Positions 8,621 to 17,919 are shown, numbered from the stretch's first letter. The stretch: 64,000 bases of DNA from Pseudomonas solani (GCF_026072635.1 NZ_AP023081.1:6010501-6074500); one strand, 5' to 3'. Numbers and translations are program-made. Notes: a model not told the origin generated them from the letters alone.

Positions 8621-9400
8621 ATGATGAAGATCCAGCAACTCCGCAACGCAACGATCATTCTCGACCTGGGCCAGCAGCGCATCCTGGTGGACCCCATGCT
8701 GGCGCGCAAAGGCACCCTGCCCTCGCTGCGCATCTTCGCCGGGCGGCAGCGCAACCCCACGGTCGAGCTGCCCGAATCGGCCCCGCAGGCGCTGGAGTCC
8801 GTCACCCATTGCCTGATCACCCACTGCCAGAAAGGCCACTTCGACCACCTGGACCGCGCCGGTACGCGCTGGCTGCGGGAGCGGCAGATCCCGGTCATCT
8901 GCACCCCGCACGACGCGCCCTACCTGGCGCGGCTGGGCTTGAACGTACAGCCGCTGCCGGAGGGGCACGCGGAGCCGGTGCCCTTTTTCGGCGGGACCAT
9001 CCGCACCGTGCGCTGTACCCACGGCAAGGGCCTGGTCGGGCGCCTGATGGAGCACGGCGTCGGCTACCTGATCGAACTGCCCGGCGAACCCAGCCTGTAC
9101 CTGGCCGGCGACACCATCCTCACGCCCGGGGTGCGCGACTTCGTGCTGCACCATCAGCCCCAGGTGTGCGTGGTACCGGCCGGTGGCGCGCGCTTCGATA
9201 TCGGCGACGACATCATCATGGGCCTGGACGAGGTGCTCGAATTCACCCGCCTCAGCCGGGGCATCGTGGTCGCCAATCACCTGCAGGCCATCAACCACTG
9301 CCCGGTCACCCGCGAGGAGCTCGCGGAGGCAGCGCACGCCAGCGGCCTGGCCCAGCGCCTGCTGATTCCCGCCGACGGTCAGGTGCTGGAGCTGGCCTGA
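8621..9400 (+). CDS. Metallo-beta-lactamase-fold metal-dependent hydrolase (UlaG/YcfU-like)
   Basis: A protein of 259 residues starting at ATG 8621 behind TAGGAGG (8611-8617); a second ATG follows at once. The N-terminus (QLRNATIILDLGQQRILVDPML) and THCQKGHFDHLD resemble the HxHxDH metal site of MBL-fold enzymes. The first histidine of the canonical motif is in THC and the pair HFDH is kept. Other likely ligands are in CTPHDAPYL, LYLAGDT and VANHLQAINHC. Related proteins are annotated as L-ascorbate-6-phosphate lactonase-like or general hydrolases. No substrate is assigned. Divergent from the GlxA-like regulator. Confidence 0.85.
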   Translation: MMKIQQLRNATIILDLGQQRILVDPMLARKGTLPSLRIFAGRQRNPTVELPESAPQALESVTHCLITHCQKGHFDHLDRAGTRWLRERQIPVICTPHDAPYLARLGLNVQPLPEGHAEPVPFFGGTIRTVRCTHGKGLVGRLMEHGVGYLIELPGEPSLYLAGDTILTPGVRDFVLHHQPQVCVVPAGGARFDIGDDIIMGLDEVLEFTRLSRGIVVANHLQAINHCPVTREELAEAAHASGLAQRLLIPADGQVLELA

Positions 9401-9593
9401 GGCAGCAGGCCTGTCCGATTTCCATCGTTTTTTGTCCGGAGCGCTTCTCGCGCTCCACGCCTGGCGGCTGGTTCACTGCACCCCGGTGAAACACCTTCCA
9501 CACGGCAGAGAAAACAATGAGAAGAACCGCTGCGTATCGCCCCACCTTCATCTACATCCCCGACTGCCAATCGCTAGACGCCGAGGCCGCCCG

Positions 9594-10804
9594 ATGAGCC
9601 GCCTCTCGGTAAAACGCCTGCTGCTGTCAGCCGCCCTGCTGGTGGGCGGCATCGTCCTGGTGCTCGCCACGCAACTGGGCATGCGCCTGTGGCACTTCCA
9701 CACCCTGTTCGACCCCGAGCGGATCACCCAGAACTTCCGCTCCATGCCGACGATCTTCCAGGCGCGCCCGATCCCCAAGGGCCCCGCGAGCGTCCCCCTG
9801 CAGACGGCACCCAAGGCGCTGGTGGAGCGCTTCCACTTCCAGGGCCGGGACCAGGCCCTGGGCGACTGGCTGGTGACCTCGGGCACCACCGGCATGCTGG
9901 TCATGGCGGCCGACCGGGTCGTCTACGAGCAGTACTTCCGAGGCAACCGCGAGGATTCCCGGGCCATCTCCTGGTCGGTGGGCAAGTCCTTCGTTTCCGC
10001 CCTGGTGGGCATCGCCCTGAAGGAAGGTGCGATCCGCGATATCCGCGACCCGGTCAGCGACTACGCGCCCGCGCTCAAGGGCAGCGGCTACGACGGCGTG
10101 CCGCTGCAGGACGTGCTGGAAATGGCCTCCGGCATCGCCTTCAACGAGGACTACGCCGACCCCGAGGCGGGCATCAACCAGCTGGGCCAGACCATCGCCC
10201 TCGGCGGCTCGGTGGACGCCTGGGTGGCGCAGCTCAAAAGCGCCGGCGCCTCCGGCACGGAGCACCACTACGTGAGCGTGGACACCCAGGTGCTGGGCAT
10301 GGTGCTCAAGGGCGCCACCGGCCGCGACCTGGCCGACTACATGGCCGAGAAGCTGTGGTCCCCCTCGGCGCCGAGTGCGACGGCCAGTGGCTGACCGACA
10401 ACGACGGCGCGGAGATCGCCTTCGGCGGCCTCAACCTGTGCCTGCGCGACTACGCCCGCTTCGGCCTGCTGTACCTGCACGAGGGCCGCAACCTGGCGGG
10501 CGAGCAGATCGTGCCGCGGCAGTGGGTGCAGCAATCGGTCACCCCCGCGAAGGATTTCCTCCGCCCCGGGCGGTATAAGGAGCAGGGCCAGCCGAACCTC
10601 GGCTACGGCTACCAGTGGTGGGTGCCGCAGGGCGACGAAGGCGAGTACATGGCCGTGGGCGTCTATGGCCAGTTCATCTACGTCAACCCGACGCGCCGCG
10701 TGGTGATCGCCAAGACTTCCGCCTATGCACGCTACAACGAGGACGGCACGCGCATGGAATACGAGTCGCTCGAAGCCTTCCGCGCCATTGCGCGCAACCT
10801 GTGA
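9594..10804 (+). pseudogene. Serine hydrolase of the beta-lactamase/EstB family, frameshifted
   Basis: A membrane-anchored serine hydrolase of the class C beta-lactamase-like superfamily (PF00144). An N-terminal signal anchor (LLLSAALLVGGIVLVLATQLG) precedes the catalytic domain, whose SxxK motif is SVGK at residues 128-131. The Tyr motif is probably HHYVSVD. The frame from ATG 9594 closes at 10394, but the homologous continuation (GAECDGQWLTDNDGAEIAFG ... to the stop at 10804) lies in another frame. One extra C in the run at 10360-10364 joins them into about 403 residues. The AraC regulator follows 17 bases downstream, so the pair may be one unit. True substrate unknown. Confidence 0.85.
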
Positions 10805-10821
10805 TCCCTGAGGAGCCCGGC

Positions 10822-11850
10822 ATGCCGCCGTCAGCGCTGACCTTCGACTTCGAGTGGCGACCGCTGCAGAACTACCTGCACGCCCGGGGCCTGGAGGCGC
10901 CGCAACTGCTGCTCGCCGACAGCCCCGACGAGCAGCCGCCCAGCCACGCCCTGTACGACTGGATCGTGCGCAACCACGGCGGCGCCATCGACGGCCTGAG
11001 CCTGGGCGAGCACTACCGCGCCACCGACTACGGCATGGCCGGCCTCGCCCTGATGAGCGCGGAAACCCTCGCCGACGCCCTGAAGGTGGTCCGCGCCTAC
11101 ATGCTGCTGTTCAACCCGGACATCGCCGACATCCTGGTCGAGGCGCAAGGCCAGGGGGATGTCCGGGTCACCACCCGCTTCCGCATCCGGGCGGGCTGGG
11201 ACGCCCGGCAGCGCCAGTTCCACGCCAACGTGCTGGCCTCCGCCGCCTACCACCTGTTCAACCAGTTGATGGGCCGCCCGCTGCAGGGGCTCGGCCTCAC
11301 CCTGCCCGCCGGGCTGGAGAGCACCCAGCCCTACCTCGCCTACTTCGGCATGCCGGTGCGCTCCCGTGGCAGCGACATCGTCTTCCTCCTGCCGGCGGGC
11401 CTGCTCGAATCGGCGATCCCCACCGCCAACCCGGCGGTGTTCCAGGCGGCCCTGGCGCTGGCCAGCGAGGGCTTCAACAAGCTGCTGGAGAGCGAGATGG
11501 GCGGCACCCGCCAGCGCGTCACCGCCCTGCTCGCCTCGCTGCCGGACCGCTACCCGGACATCGGCCAGATCGCCCAGCACCTCAAGCTCACCGAACGCAC
11601 CCTGCGCCGACGCCTGGCCGACGAGGGCTGCAGCTACCGGCAGATACTCGATCAGGCCCGCCTGCAGCGGGTGCGGGAACTGCTGGGGCGCACCCAGCTG
11701 ACCACCGAACAGATCGCCGAGCTGCTCGGCTACAACGACGGCTCCAGCCTGCGCCAAGCCTTCCGCCGCTGGACCGGCACCACGCTCAACCAGTACCGCC
11801 AGGGCCTTCTCCGGGAAGCATCGGAAGACGGAGGGAGAGCCGGTGGTTAG
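10822..11850 (+). CDS. AraC-family transcriptional regulator (arabinose-binding-like N-domain)
   Basis: A 342-residue protein from ATG 10822, preceded by CTGAGGAG. The N-terminal two thirds match the Arabinose_bd domain found in OruR/ArgR-type AraC regulators (LSLGEHYRATDYGMAGLALMSAETLADAL). The C-terminal helix-turn-helix pair is QIAQHLKLTERTLRRRLADEG and IAELLGYNDGSSLRQAFRRW, about residues 250-330. It sits directly after the serine hydrolase, with a GTG option overlapping that gene's stop, so the two are probably co-transcribed and the regulator may control the hydrolase. The effector is unknown. Confidence 0.9.
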   Translation: MPPSALTFDFEWRPLQNYLHARGLEAPQLLLADSPDEQPPSHALYDWIVRNHGGAIDGLSLGEHYRATDYGMAGLALMSAETLADALKVVRAYMLLFNPDIADILVEAQGQGDVRVTTRFRIRAGWDARQRQFHANVLASAAYHLFNQLMGRPLQGLGLTLPAGLESTQPYLAYFGMPVRSRGSDIVFLLPAGLLESAIPTANPAVFQAALALASEGFNKLLESEMGGTRQRVTALLASLPDRYPDIGQIAQHLKLTERTLRRRLADEGCSYRQILDQARLQRVRELLGRTQLTTEQIAELLGYNDGSSLRQAFRRWTGTTLNQYRQGLLREASEDGGRAGG

Positions 11851-11882
11851 ACTGGCCGCCCTTCCCCAGGCATGAGCCGACC

Positions 11883-12334
11883 ATGACGCTCCCCACCGTG
11901 CGACGCGCCCGCAGCGCGGATACCGAAGCTCTCGTGGCGCTGGACCCGATAGTCCGCGAGCAGCCGGGCCGCAAGGCCTTCATCGCCAACGCGGTAGCGG
12001 CCGACCAATGCTGGGTAGCGGTGGAAACCCACGATGATTCGACGCTGCTCGGCTACGGCGTGCTCGACCGCTCCTTCTTCGAACACGACTTCATCGCCCT
12101 GGTGATGGTGAAGGACGGGGCACGCCGCCGAGGCGTCGCCTCAGCGCTGATGGCGGAGCTGGAGCGGCAGTGCACCGGGCCCAAGCTGTTCACCTCGACC
12201 AACGCCTCCAACGCACCGATGCTCGCCCTGCTGGCCCGGCATGGCTTCACCCCCAGCGGCGCATCGACAACCTGGATGACGGCGACCCCGAACTGGTGTT
12301 CGTCAAGTTCACCGCTCACACCGGCAACGGTTGA
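11883..12334 (+). pseudogene. GNAT-family N-acetyltransferase, frameshifted near the 3' end
   Basis: Starts at ATG 11883 and reads as a GNAT acetyltransferase of about 150 residues, which would move an acetyl group from acetyl-CoA to an unknown amine. The acetyl-CoA loop is KDGARRRGVASALMAELE (R/Q-x-x-G-x-A type), and TSTNASNAPMLALLARHGF is the typical fourth-motif region. After ARHGFTPSG the frame becomes non-homologous. A single missing base near 12257-12262 (GGCGC) restores the expected ending RIDNLDDGDPELVFVKF with a stop at 12332-12334. Without the correction the frame runs on to 12404. It lies 32 bases after the AraC gene. Confidence 0.8.
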
Positions 12335-12344
12335 TCGCGGGTTT

Positions 12345-13109
12345 TCAGTTTCCTTCGAGGCGCTCCAGCAGGTTCTGCAACTCTGCTTCCGCTGCCTTCA
12401 GTGACGCCTCCATGGCGATCTCCCACGGGCGGCGCAGGGGCTCCAGGTCACGCTCGCTGTCGACCTTCAGGCACCACTGGAAGTGGTCGTGCCAATCCCC
12501 CAGCGCGCCCTGCACGGCCTTGAGGGACGCGGCGGCCTTGGCCGAAATCGGCGACAGGCTCGGGTAGGCGTCGTGGGCGTAGCGCATGCGCTTGACCAGG
12601 ATGCGCAATGCGTGGCGGTCGTAGGCCGGGTCGCGCAGTGCGGCCACCAGCGTGTCGCGCTGCTTCTTCAGGCGCTTGCGGATGAAGTCGCGCAACGCCC
12701 GCAGCTCGCCCGCACGCTGGGCATCACGGAACTGCTCCGGCCAGTCATCGAGGCTGGCCATCAGCGTGCGAATGGTGGGACTGTCCTCGACCATGCGATA
12801 GCCCTGCTCCAGACGCTGGCGGCGCAGTTGCGCCAGGTCGGGCAGCCCCTGACGCTCCAGCTCGATGATCATCACTTCCAGGTCGCGGATCGGCGTGGTC
12901 AGCCGCCCCACCTCCGCTGCTGCGGTATCCAACTCACGCACCGACTCCAGGTTGCGGATGGGCCGCAACAGGCTGCGCAGCCGCCGCAGGCCGATGCGCA
13001 GGTCATGCAGGGCTTCACCATCGGTCCGGCACAACAGGCGCACGCTGCTGTGGTGAATTCCCAGCTCTATGCGCAACACCTGCTCAACGATCGAATCGAC
13101 GAAGGACAT
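12345..13109 (-). CDS. CHAD domain-containing protein
   Basis: A 254-residue all-helical protein. The ATG at 13109-13107 follows TTGGAGAG and is preferred to the frame start at 13121. CHAD (conserved histidine alpha-helical) domains bind inorganic polyphosphate through conserved His and basic residues. Here the markers are EALHDLRIGLRRLRSLLRPIR near residues 35-55 and LRILVKRMRYAHDAYPSLS near 175-195, with many Arg/Lys along the chain. No CYTH triphosphatase domain is fused. The gene stands alone, convergent with the GNAT gene. Polyphosphate binding is inferred from the family. Confidence 0.88.
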   Translation of the reverse strand: MSFVDSIVEQVLRIELGIHHSSVRLLCRTDGEALHDLRIGLRRLRSLLRPIRNLESVRELDTAAAEVGRLTTPIRDLEVMIIELERQGLPDLAQLRRQRLEQGYRMVEDSPTIRTLMASLDDWPEQFRDAQRAGELRALRDFIRKRLKKQRDTLVAALRDPAYDRHALRILVKRMRYAHDAYPSLSPISAKAAASLKAVQGALGDWHDHFQWCLKVDSERDLEPLRRPWEIAMEASLKAAEAELQNLLERLEGN

Positions 13110-13250
13110 CGGGCTCTCCAAGGGTGGGAAGGTCAGTGGCCAGGGGCAATTCCGCGCCGAGCATAAAGGTCGGGAGGGAGTGCCAGGAACACGGAATTCG
13201 TTAATCCATTTTTCATCCGGCGGATGCAGGCTACGCCGCCCACATGACCG

Positions 13251-14116
13251 TCATGCCTTCACGTGCAGCACCATGGCGCCGAGCAGCACCAGGGTCACGC
13301 CAACCACTTGCACGGGCGCCAGCCGCTCCTTGAAGAACAGGTAGCCGAGGATAGCCGCGATCCCGCCGGACAGCGTGCTGATCACCGTCACCACCGACAC
13401 CGAGCCAGCCATGGCGCCGAACGCGAAGGCCGAGAAACCGCCCAGGTTCATCAGGCTGGTGCCCGCCAGCGCGAAGGCATGCCGGGGCGCGGGCGGCTTG
13501 AGGCTGCCACCGCGGCTCAGCATCAGTACCAGCAACAGGCTGACGCCCACCAGGTAGCCCAGCCAAAGCATGCCCACCGTGCCCAGGCGCGGCAGGGTGA
13601 AGTGCCCCTGCAACCACAGGCTGGTGCCGTACAGCAGCGCCCGAGCAGTGCATAGGCGATGGAGCGGCGCGGCTCGACATGATGCGGCGTGTCGGACCCA
13701 CGGGTGATGCTGGAGAGGATCACACCGACCACGCACAGGCCGATGCACGCCAGCTGCAACCCGCTGAGCCGCTCGCCACCCAGCCAGGCAAGCAGGGTGG
13801 TGACCACGCCATAGGAGGTAACCACCGGCGCGACGATCGACGCCTTGCCGATGGAGAAGGCCTTCGACAGCGCCAGCGCGCCGCACAGGGTGAAGCAGGC
13901 CGCCAGCACGCCCATGCCCCAATCCCCCGGCGCGGCGTCGGTCAGCTTGAGCAGGAAGGCGGGAAACACCACGAGCAGCAGGCTCATCAGCAACAGCCCC
14001 AGGGTCTGGCTGAAGAACACCGCGCGCTGCACGCCCACGGCCCGGGCATTCAACCCGACCATGAAATCCGTTCCACCCCAAAGCAGGGCCGCAAGCAACC
14101 CCATGAGCACATCCAT
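13251..14116 (-). pseudogene. EamA/DMT-superfamily transporter, frameshifted
   Basis: An inner-membrane carrier with about ten helices. The N-terminal half (from ATG 14116: MDVLMGLLAALLWGGTDFMVG) and the C-terminal half (GTSLWLQGHFTLPRLG ... VGVTLVLLGAMVLHVKA, stop at 13251) are in different frames. They join if one base is added to the CCC run at 13640-13642, restoring IAYALLGALLYGTSL and a protein of about 288 residues. EamA signatures include ASIVAPVVTSYGVVTTLLAWLGGERL in the first half and GGIAAILGYLFFKERLAPVQ in the second. Substrate unknown. No adjacent regulator is obvious. Confidence 0.85.
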
Positions 14117-14249
14117 GCTCAGCCTCCGCTACCGTGCGCGTCGAGAAAAAGACTCCGACTATGCAACGGCGAACGGACGGCCAGCCAGTATCAGTTCGGG
14201 TGTTTCTGTCCATAGCAGTTTGCGCTGGGGGCCAGGGCGAGATAGCGCG

Positions 14250-14462
14250 TCACGGCTTCGCCTCCTGCACGGCATCCGGCCCCAGCACCGGCTCGATGCC
14301 CCACTCCCCCTGTTCGTGCCAATCCTCGCCGAAGGTCTCCACCGGGTGCATGGTGCGGTCCGCGCCATTGCCGCAGGCCAGATCACTCGCCGCGCAATAG
14401 CGGTCGCAGCCCCAGCAGATGCGCTCGGGGTGCTTGGGGTTGAGGGGAAAGGGCTTGGCCAT
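14250..14462 (-). CDS. DUF3079 family small cysteine-rich protein
   Basis: Seventy residues from the ATG at 14462-14460 (MAKPFPLNPKHPERICWGCD). The upstream extension of the frame lacks a ribosome-binding site. CWGCDRYC and a later CGNG give four cysteines that may bind a metal. The pattern HPERICWGCDRYC, CGNG, HP and FGEDW matches DUF3079 as I remember it. The biochemical role is unknown. The gene is isolated. Confidence 0.75.
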   Translation of the reverse strand: MAKPFPLNPKHPERICWGCDRYCAASDLACGNGADRTMHPVETFGEDWHEQGEWGIEPVLGPDAVQEAKP

Positions 14463-14586
14463 GTGGATGCTCGGGCTTCGGCTACGGGTTGCCCCAACGT
14501 TACCGCGCCCATCCACGTGCGCCTTGACCGCGATCAAGCCTGTTCCGTGGGAGCGGTTTCAACCGCGAAAAACATCCAGCGGCCGC

Positions 14587-14904
14587 CTAAAGCCTATGCA
14601 GCAAGCCCTCCAACTGGCTGCGCTCCCACTGGCTCAACAGCTGAGTGGGGTCGGTGCCGAACCGCGCCCAGGCATCGGGCGCGCCCTGCCGGCCGTCCGC
14701 CGAGGTGCAGGCGCTGCAGTGGTCGAGGTGGCCGAATTCGTTGTACAGCGTCAGCTGCCAGCCATCGACCGCGAGCTCGACGTCACCGCGATGGTCTCGG
14801 CTCCAGCCCTGCTCCGTGCCACGGCGCATAAGGCGCACGCCCAGGGCGATGTCCTTGAGCAGTTGGTAGACCTCGCGTGCACTGAGGGAGCCATCGGATT
14901 TCAT
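14587..14904 (-). CDS. Conserved hypothetical protein (DUF7693-like)
   Basis: A 105-residue soluble protein from ATG 14904-14902. It begins with a helical segment (LSAREVYQLLKDIALGVRLMRR), followed by a strand-rich middle (DVELAVDGWQLTLYNEFGHLDHC) and a CxxC-like pair (HCSAC). It ends with GTDPTQLLSQWERSQLEGLLHRL. The same arrangement occurs in a Pseudomonas family of small proteins (DUF7693, recalled from memory and not checked). Function unknown. Confidence 0.65.
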   Translation of the reverse strand: MKSDGSLSAREVYQLLKDIALGVRLMRRGTEQGWSRDHRGDVELAVDGWQLTLYNEFGHLDHCSACTSADGRQGAPDAWARFGTDPTQLLSQWERSQLEGLLHRL

Positions 14905-15117
14905 GGGGTTCTATCGTTTGAAGTGTTATTGAACGGTGCTGGGAGCGGAGCTTATCGCTGGCAAGTGATGGAGTGCGAGGTATCGCAACGGAGTAACCAA
15001 TCAATCCATCCGGGTATCCCGCGAGCGATATAAGAACAACGCAATGGCCTCCTGTGCTCATTGCCTGTTCAAACACGATCGAATAGCCAGGCCGACGTTA
15101 TCGCTCTTTCACCTGCA

Positions 15118-15141
15118 ACAAAAAGCCCGCCGAAGCGGGCT
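15118..15141 (-). terminator. Rho-independent terminator of mvaU
   Basis: Read on the minus strand, a seven-base-pair G/C stem (AGCCCGC / GCGGGCT, 15141-15124) with a TTCG loop is followed by TTTTTGTTG. It lies just downstream of the mvaU stop at 15164. Confidence 0.85.
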
Positions 15142-15163
15142 GTTTGCAACTGGGCAGAAGCGG

Positions 15164-15523
15164 TTACTGCAGCCAGCTTTCCACGGTTTCAGCACCGTGT
15201 TCGGCTTTCCAGGCTTTCAATACGCCGTGGTTGCCGCCTTTGGTTTCGACGCGCTCGTTGGTCTTCGGGTTGATATAGACCTTCACCGCGCGCTCGCGGC
15301 GCTGACCGCCGGCTTTAGCGGCAACGGGGCTGCGCGAAACGCTCGGGTCGAGGATAGCGATCACATTGCGCAGCGAGAAGTTGTACTCGCCCAGCAGCGA
15401 ACGCAGCTTCTGTTCGAATTCGATTTCACGCTTGAGTTCTTTATCGTTCTTCAGTGCATCGAGTTGAGCCAGTTGTTCGGCCAGCTTGGCTTCGAGAGCC
15501 TTGAATTCTGCAAGTTTGGACAT
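15164..15523 (-). CDS. mvaU: H-NS-like nucleoid silencer, MvaT/MvaU family
   Basis: A 119-residue xenogeneic silencer that oligomerises and coats AT-rich DNA. Residues 1-60 form the coiled-coil oligomerisation region (LAEFKALEAKLAEQLAQLDAL...FEQKLRSLLGEYNFS). A linker with RRERAVKVY follows, then the DNA-binding domain with the AT-pincer signature KGGNHGVLKAWKAEHG and the end VESWLQ. The start MSKLAEF and end VESWLQ resemble P. aeruginosa MvaU more than MvaT, so the symbol is given with moderate certainty. Its own 5' region is AT-rich, which fits autoregulation. A terminator follows the gene. Confidence 0.9.
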   Translation of the reverse strand: MSKLAEFKALEAKLAEQLAQLDALKNDKELKREIEFEQKLRSLLGEYNFSLRNVIAILDPSVSRSPVAAKAGGQRRERAVKVYINPKTNERVETKGGNHGVLKAWKAEHGAETVESWLQ

Positions 15524-15897
15524 GGAAAACCTTCGGGTGGGTTGTTTCAGTGATTCTGACAGGCAAGCGCACGCAGAGTTTACTGGATCCCAGAGTTTTA
15601 TCGCTGTTATTTACACTCGCCGCGCCTCTTTTTTCATTGTCTTAGTTGGCGTTACTCCCGCCCGGCCTTTGATCGGGCCCTGATCATTAGGTGATCGGGC
15701 AGGCACCGCCATGGAACGATGGAAGAACATTGAATGACCGATGAGCAGGCGCGTCCAATACCCGCAGGACGCCCGTACCGGCGCTCCCGCAGGCTTTACA
15801 AACCCTGAAAAGGAACTAGTTTTCAGTGCCTCGCAGCTCTGCTTTATTCTTTGCGCGGACGCAGCTGATTCACGCTATTCATGAAGGAGAAAGAGCA
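15524..15897. promoter_or_regulatory. Divergent intergenic region between mvaU and the DUF5064 gene
   Basis: A 374-base non-coding region, visibly more AT-rich than its surroundings near mvaU (about 15540-15650), as expected for an H-NS-type promoter. Two direct copies of GATCGGGC at 15671-15678 and 15693-15700 are spaced one helical repeat doubled (22 bases). No specific -35/-10 pair is assigned. Confidence 0.45.
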
Positions 15898-16260
15898 ATG
15901 GCGACATTCGAACCCGGCCACCTGCATATCGAGCGTCATGCGCTGAACGAGCACGACTTCAGTTACAACCTGTGCATCGACTACGAGGTCACCACGGACC
16001 CCAAGGAAGGCAAAGGCATGCTCTTCACCGTCCATGGCAGCATCTTCAACAAGGAACTGAAGGAGTCCTTCTTCCTGCCCAAGGACCTGGCCTATAACTT
16101 CGCCAGCAACATCACCAAGATCGCCGAAAAATACGGCATTCCCAAAGCCATGAGCAGCATTGGCTCGATGCACAAACACTACGATGCGATGTTCGAAGAT
16201 GTGCGCGCGCAGTTGAACATGAAGTCCGGCGACCCGGTCAACCCCGAGCACCTGGAATAA
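15898..16260 (+). CDS. DUF5064 family protein
   Basis: A 120-residue soluble protein. The ATG at 15898 follows GAAGGAGAAAGAGC, a strong ribosome-binding site. An in-frame upstream ATG at 15826 is less likely. Its sequence (HLHIERHALNEHDFSYNLCID, FTVHGSIFNKELKESFFLPKD, SIGSMHKHYDAMFEDVR) is characteristic of a Pseudomonas-restricted family catalogued as DUF5064. Function unknown. Single gene, convergent with the TetR gene. Confidence 0.8.
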   Translation: MATFEPGHLHIERHALNEHDFSYNLCIDYEVTTDPKEGKGMLFTVHGSIFNKELKESFFLPKDLAYNFASNITKIAEKYGIPKAMSSIGSMHKHYDAMFEDVRAQLNMKSGDPVNPEHLE

Positions 16261-16323
16261 CCCCGCCTACCTCCGCCGCGCCCTTGCCTCAGTGCAAGGG
16301 CCAGCGCACCCTCCGCCCGCCCC

Positions 16324-16959
16324 TTAGGTCCCGGAACCCACTCCGCCGCCGGCATTGAACAAGTGCTCGAAGCCCTGCAGCGTGCTGTCGACGAAGCGTG
16401 CGTCGGTGGTGCCGGCCGGGAATTGCAACACGCCGTGGATCACCAGCGACGCCAGGCCATGGGTGTAGGACCAGCCCGCCAGCGCGGCGCGGCGAACCTC
16501 GGCGCTGTCCATGCCCTGGCCGAGGATCTCGGCGATGATCCGCCGCAGCTCGCCAAAGGCCCGGTCCCGCGCCTCGATGTAGTCGAGCGGCATCTCGCCG
16601 CTGGCCAGCTCCGGGCCGAACATCAACTGGTACAGCGCCGGGTTGGCCCGGGCGAAACTGAAGTAGGCCAGGCTGGCGTCACGCAGTTTCTGCAGGCCGG
16701 TGCTGCCGCCATCTTCGATACGCAGCACGGCGCCCAATTCACGAAAGCCCTGGGCCGCCAACTGGCCCACCAGCTCGGCGCGGTTGGCGTAGTGGTGGTA
16801 GGCGGCCGTCGAACTCACCCCCACCCGCTCCGAAACCGCCCGCAGCGACAGCTTGCTGGGGCCCACTTCCTCAAGCATCTCCCGCGCGGCATCGAGCAGT
16901 TGCGGGGCGAGATTGCCGACGTGGTAGGTGTCGCGGGCGCGTTGAGGTGTCTTGCTCAT
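16324..16959 (-). CDS. TetR-family repressor, probable regulator of the adjacent lipid-oxidation cluster
   Basis: A 211-residue regulator. The N-terminal HTH lies around residues 18-62 (LLDAAREMLEEVGPSKLSLRAVSERVGVSSTAAYHHYANRAEL, shown here only to locate it by ends LLDAAREM and HYANRAEL). The C-terminal ligand domain resembles the WHG/TetR_C_33 type (LAYFSFARANPALYQLMFGPE, GWSYTHGLASLVIHG). It is divergent from the crotonase gene across a 123-base spacer carrying inverted repeats of the AATCTT type (see operator entries). A similar repeat precedes the flavoprotein at 18008. The ligand is probably an acyl-CoA or fatty acid, inferred from the target genes. Confidence 0.9.
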   Translation of the reverse strand: MSKTPQRARDTYHVGNLAPQLLDAAREMLEEVGPSKLSLRAVSERVGVSSTAAYHHYANRAELVGQLAAQGFRELGAVLRIEDGGSTGLQKLRDASLAYFSFARANPALYQLMFGPELASGEMPLDYIEARDRAFGELRRIIAEILGQGMDSAEVRRAALAGWSYTHGLASLVIHGVLQFPAGTTDARFVDSTLQGFEHLFNAGGGVGSGT

Positions 16960-17000
16960 GGGCGGCGGGGGCCTTGATTTCGTGGGCGGCGGGGCGTCGC

Positions 17001-17061
17001 GATCTTAGCACTCGGAAAAATCTTGACGCTGCAAAGATCGAATCTTAGCATCGCCAAGATT
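17001..17061. promoter_or_regulatory. Candidate TetR operators in the TetR/crotonase spacer
   Basis: Two inverted repeats are visible. AATCTT-N9-AAGATT is perfect at 17041-17061. AATCTT-N8-AAAGAT is near-perfect at 17019-17038. A half-site ATCTTAGCA lies at 17002-17010 and its block recurs inside the first repeat. The position between divergent genes fits a repressor that controls itself and the crotonase. Confidence 0.6.
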
Positions 17062-17082
17062 ATCCGCCCCCGAGGTGTTTCC

Positions 17083-17919
17083 ATGGCCCCAATCTATGAG
17101 TGTTTCGCCGTCAGCGTCGACAACGGCGTCGCCCACCTGCAGCTCAATCGCCCCGACAAGGCCAACAGCCTGACGCGCGCCTTCTGGAGCGAACTGCCCG
17201 CCGCCGTCGACCAGTTGAGCCGCTCGGGCACGGTACGGGCGCTGGTCATCTCCGCCCAAGGCAAGGTGTTCTGCGGCGGTCTGGACCTGCAGATGTTCTC
17301 CGCTGCCAAGGAATTCCACGCCAGCAACCCGCAGGAGCGCGAGGTGCTGCAGGTCAACCTGGAACGCATGCAGGGCGCGCTCAATGCCCTGGAGCAGGCG
17401 CGCTTCCCGGTGATCGCTGCCGTCCAGGGCGCCTGTATCGGTGGCGGCTTCGACCTGATCGCCGCCTGCGACCTGTGCTTCGCCACCGAGGCGGCGAAGT
17501 TCCGCATCGAGGAAACCAACATCGGCATGATGGCCGACCTCGGCATCCTGCAGCGCCTGCCCCGGCTCATCCCGGCCGGCGTGGCCCGCTACCTGGCGCT
17601 GACCGGAGACACCCTCGACGCCGCCGAAGCCCACCGCCTGGGGCTGCTGGCCAAGGTCTTCGCCGCCCCGGAAGCCCTGCTCGAAGGCGCCTTCGCCGCC
17701 GCCCGCCGCATCGCCGAACGCCCGCCGGTGGCCATCAACGGCATCAAGCGCTCGATGCTCTACAGCCGCGACCACGGCGTCTACGAATCCCTCCAGCACG
17801 CGGTGCTGCTGCAGAGCGCCATCCTCAGCGGCCAGGACATCCTCCGCGCCGTCGGCGCACGAGCCAGCGGCACCCCGGCGCAGTTCGACGACCTGCATGC
17901 ATTGCAGGACCGCTTCTAA
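17083..17919 (+). CDS. Crotonase-family enzyme, probable delta3,5-delta2,4-dienoyl-CoA isomerase
   Basis: A 278-residue crotonase from ATG 17083. The oxyanion-hole segments are AQGKVFCGGLDLQMF and GACIGGGFDLIAACD. The catalytic region reads FRIEETNIGMMADLGILQRLP. This resembles the (A)ADVGTLQRLP block of mitochondrial dienoyl-CoA isomerase ECH1, which uses Asp/Glu/Asp rather than the Glu pair of enoyl-CoA hydratase. Here the acidic residues are in GGFD, IEET and MAD. The enzyme would shift 3,5-dienoyl-CoA to 2,4-dienoyl-CoA so that odd-position double bonds can enter beta-oxidation. It heads the cluster opposite the TetR gene. Confidence 0.82.
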   Translation: MAPIYECFAVSVDNGVAHLQLNRPDKANSLTRAFWSELPAAVDQLSRSGTVRALVISAQGKVFCGGLDLQMFSAAKEFHASNPQEREVLQVNLERMQGALNALEQARFPVIAAVQGACIGGGFDLIAACDLCFATEAAKFRIEETNIGMMADLGILQRLPRLIPAGVARYLALTGDTLDAAEAHRLGLLAKVFAAPEALLEGAFAAARRIAERPPVAINGIKRSMLYSRDHGVYESLQHAVLLQSAILSGQDILRAVGARASGTPAQFDDLHALQDRF

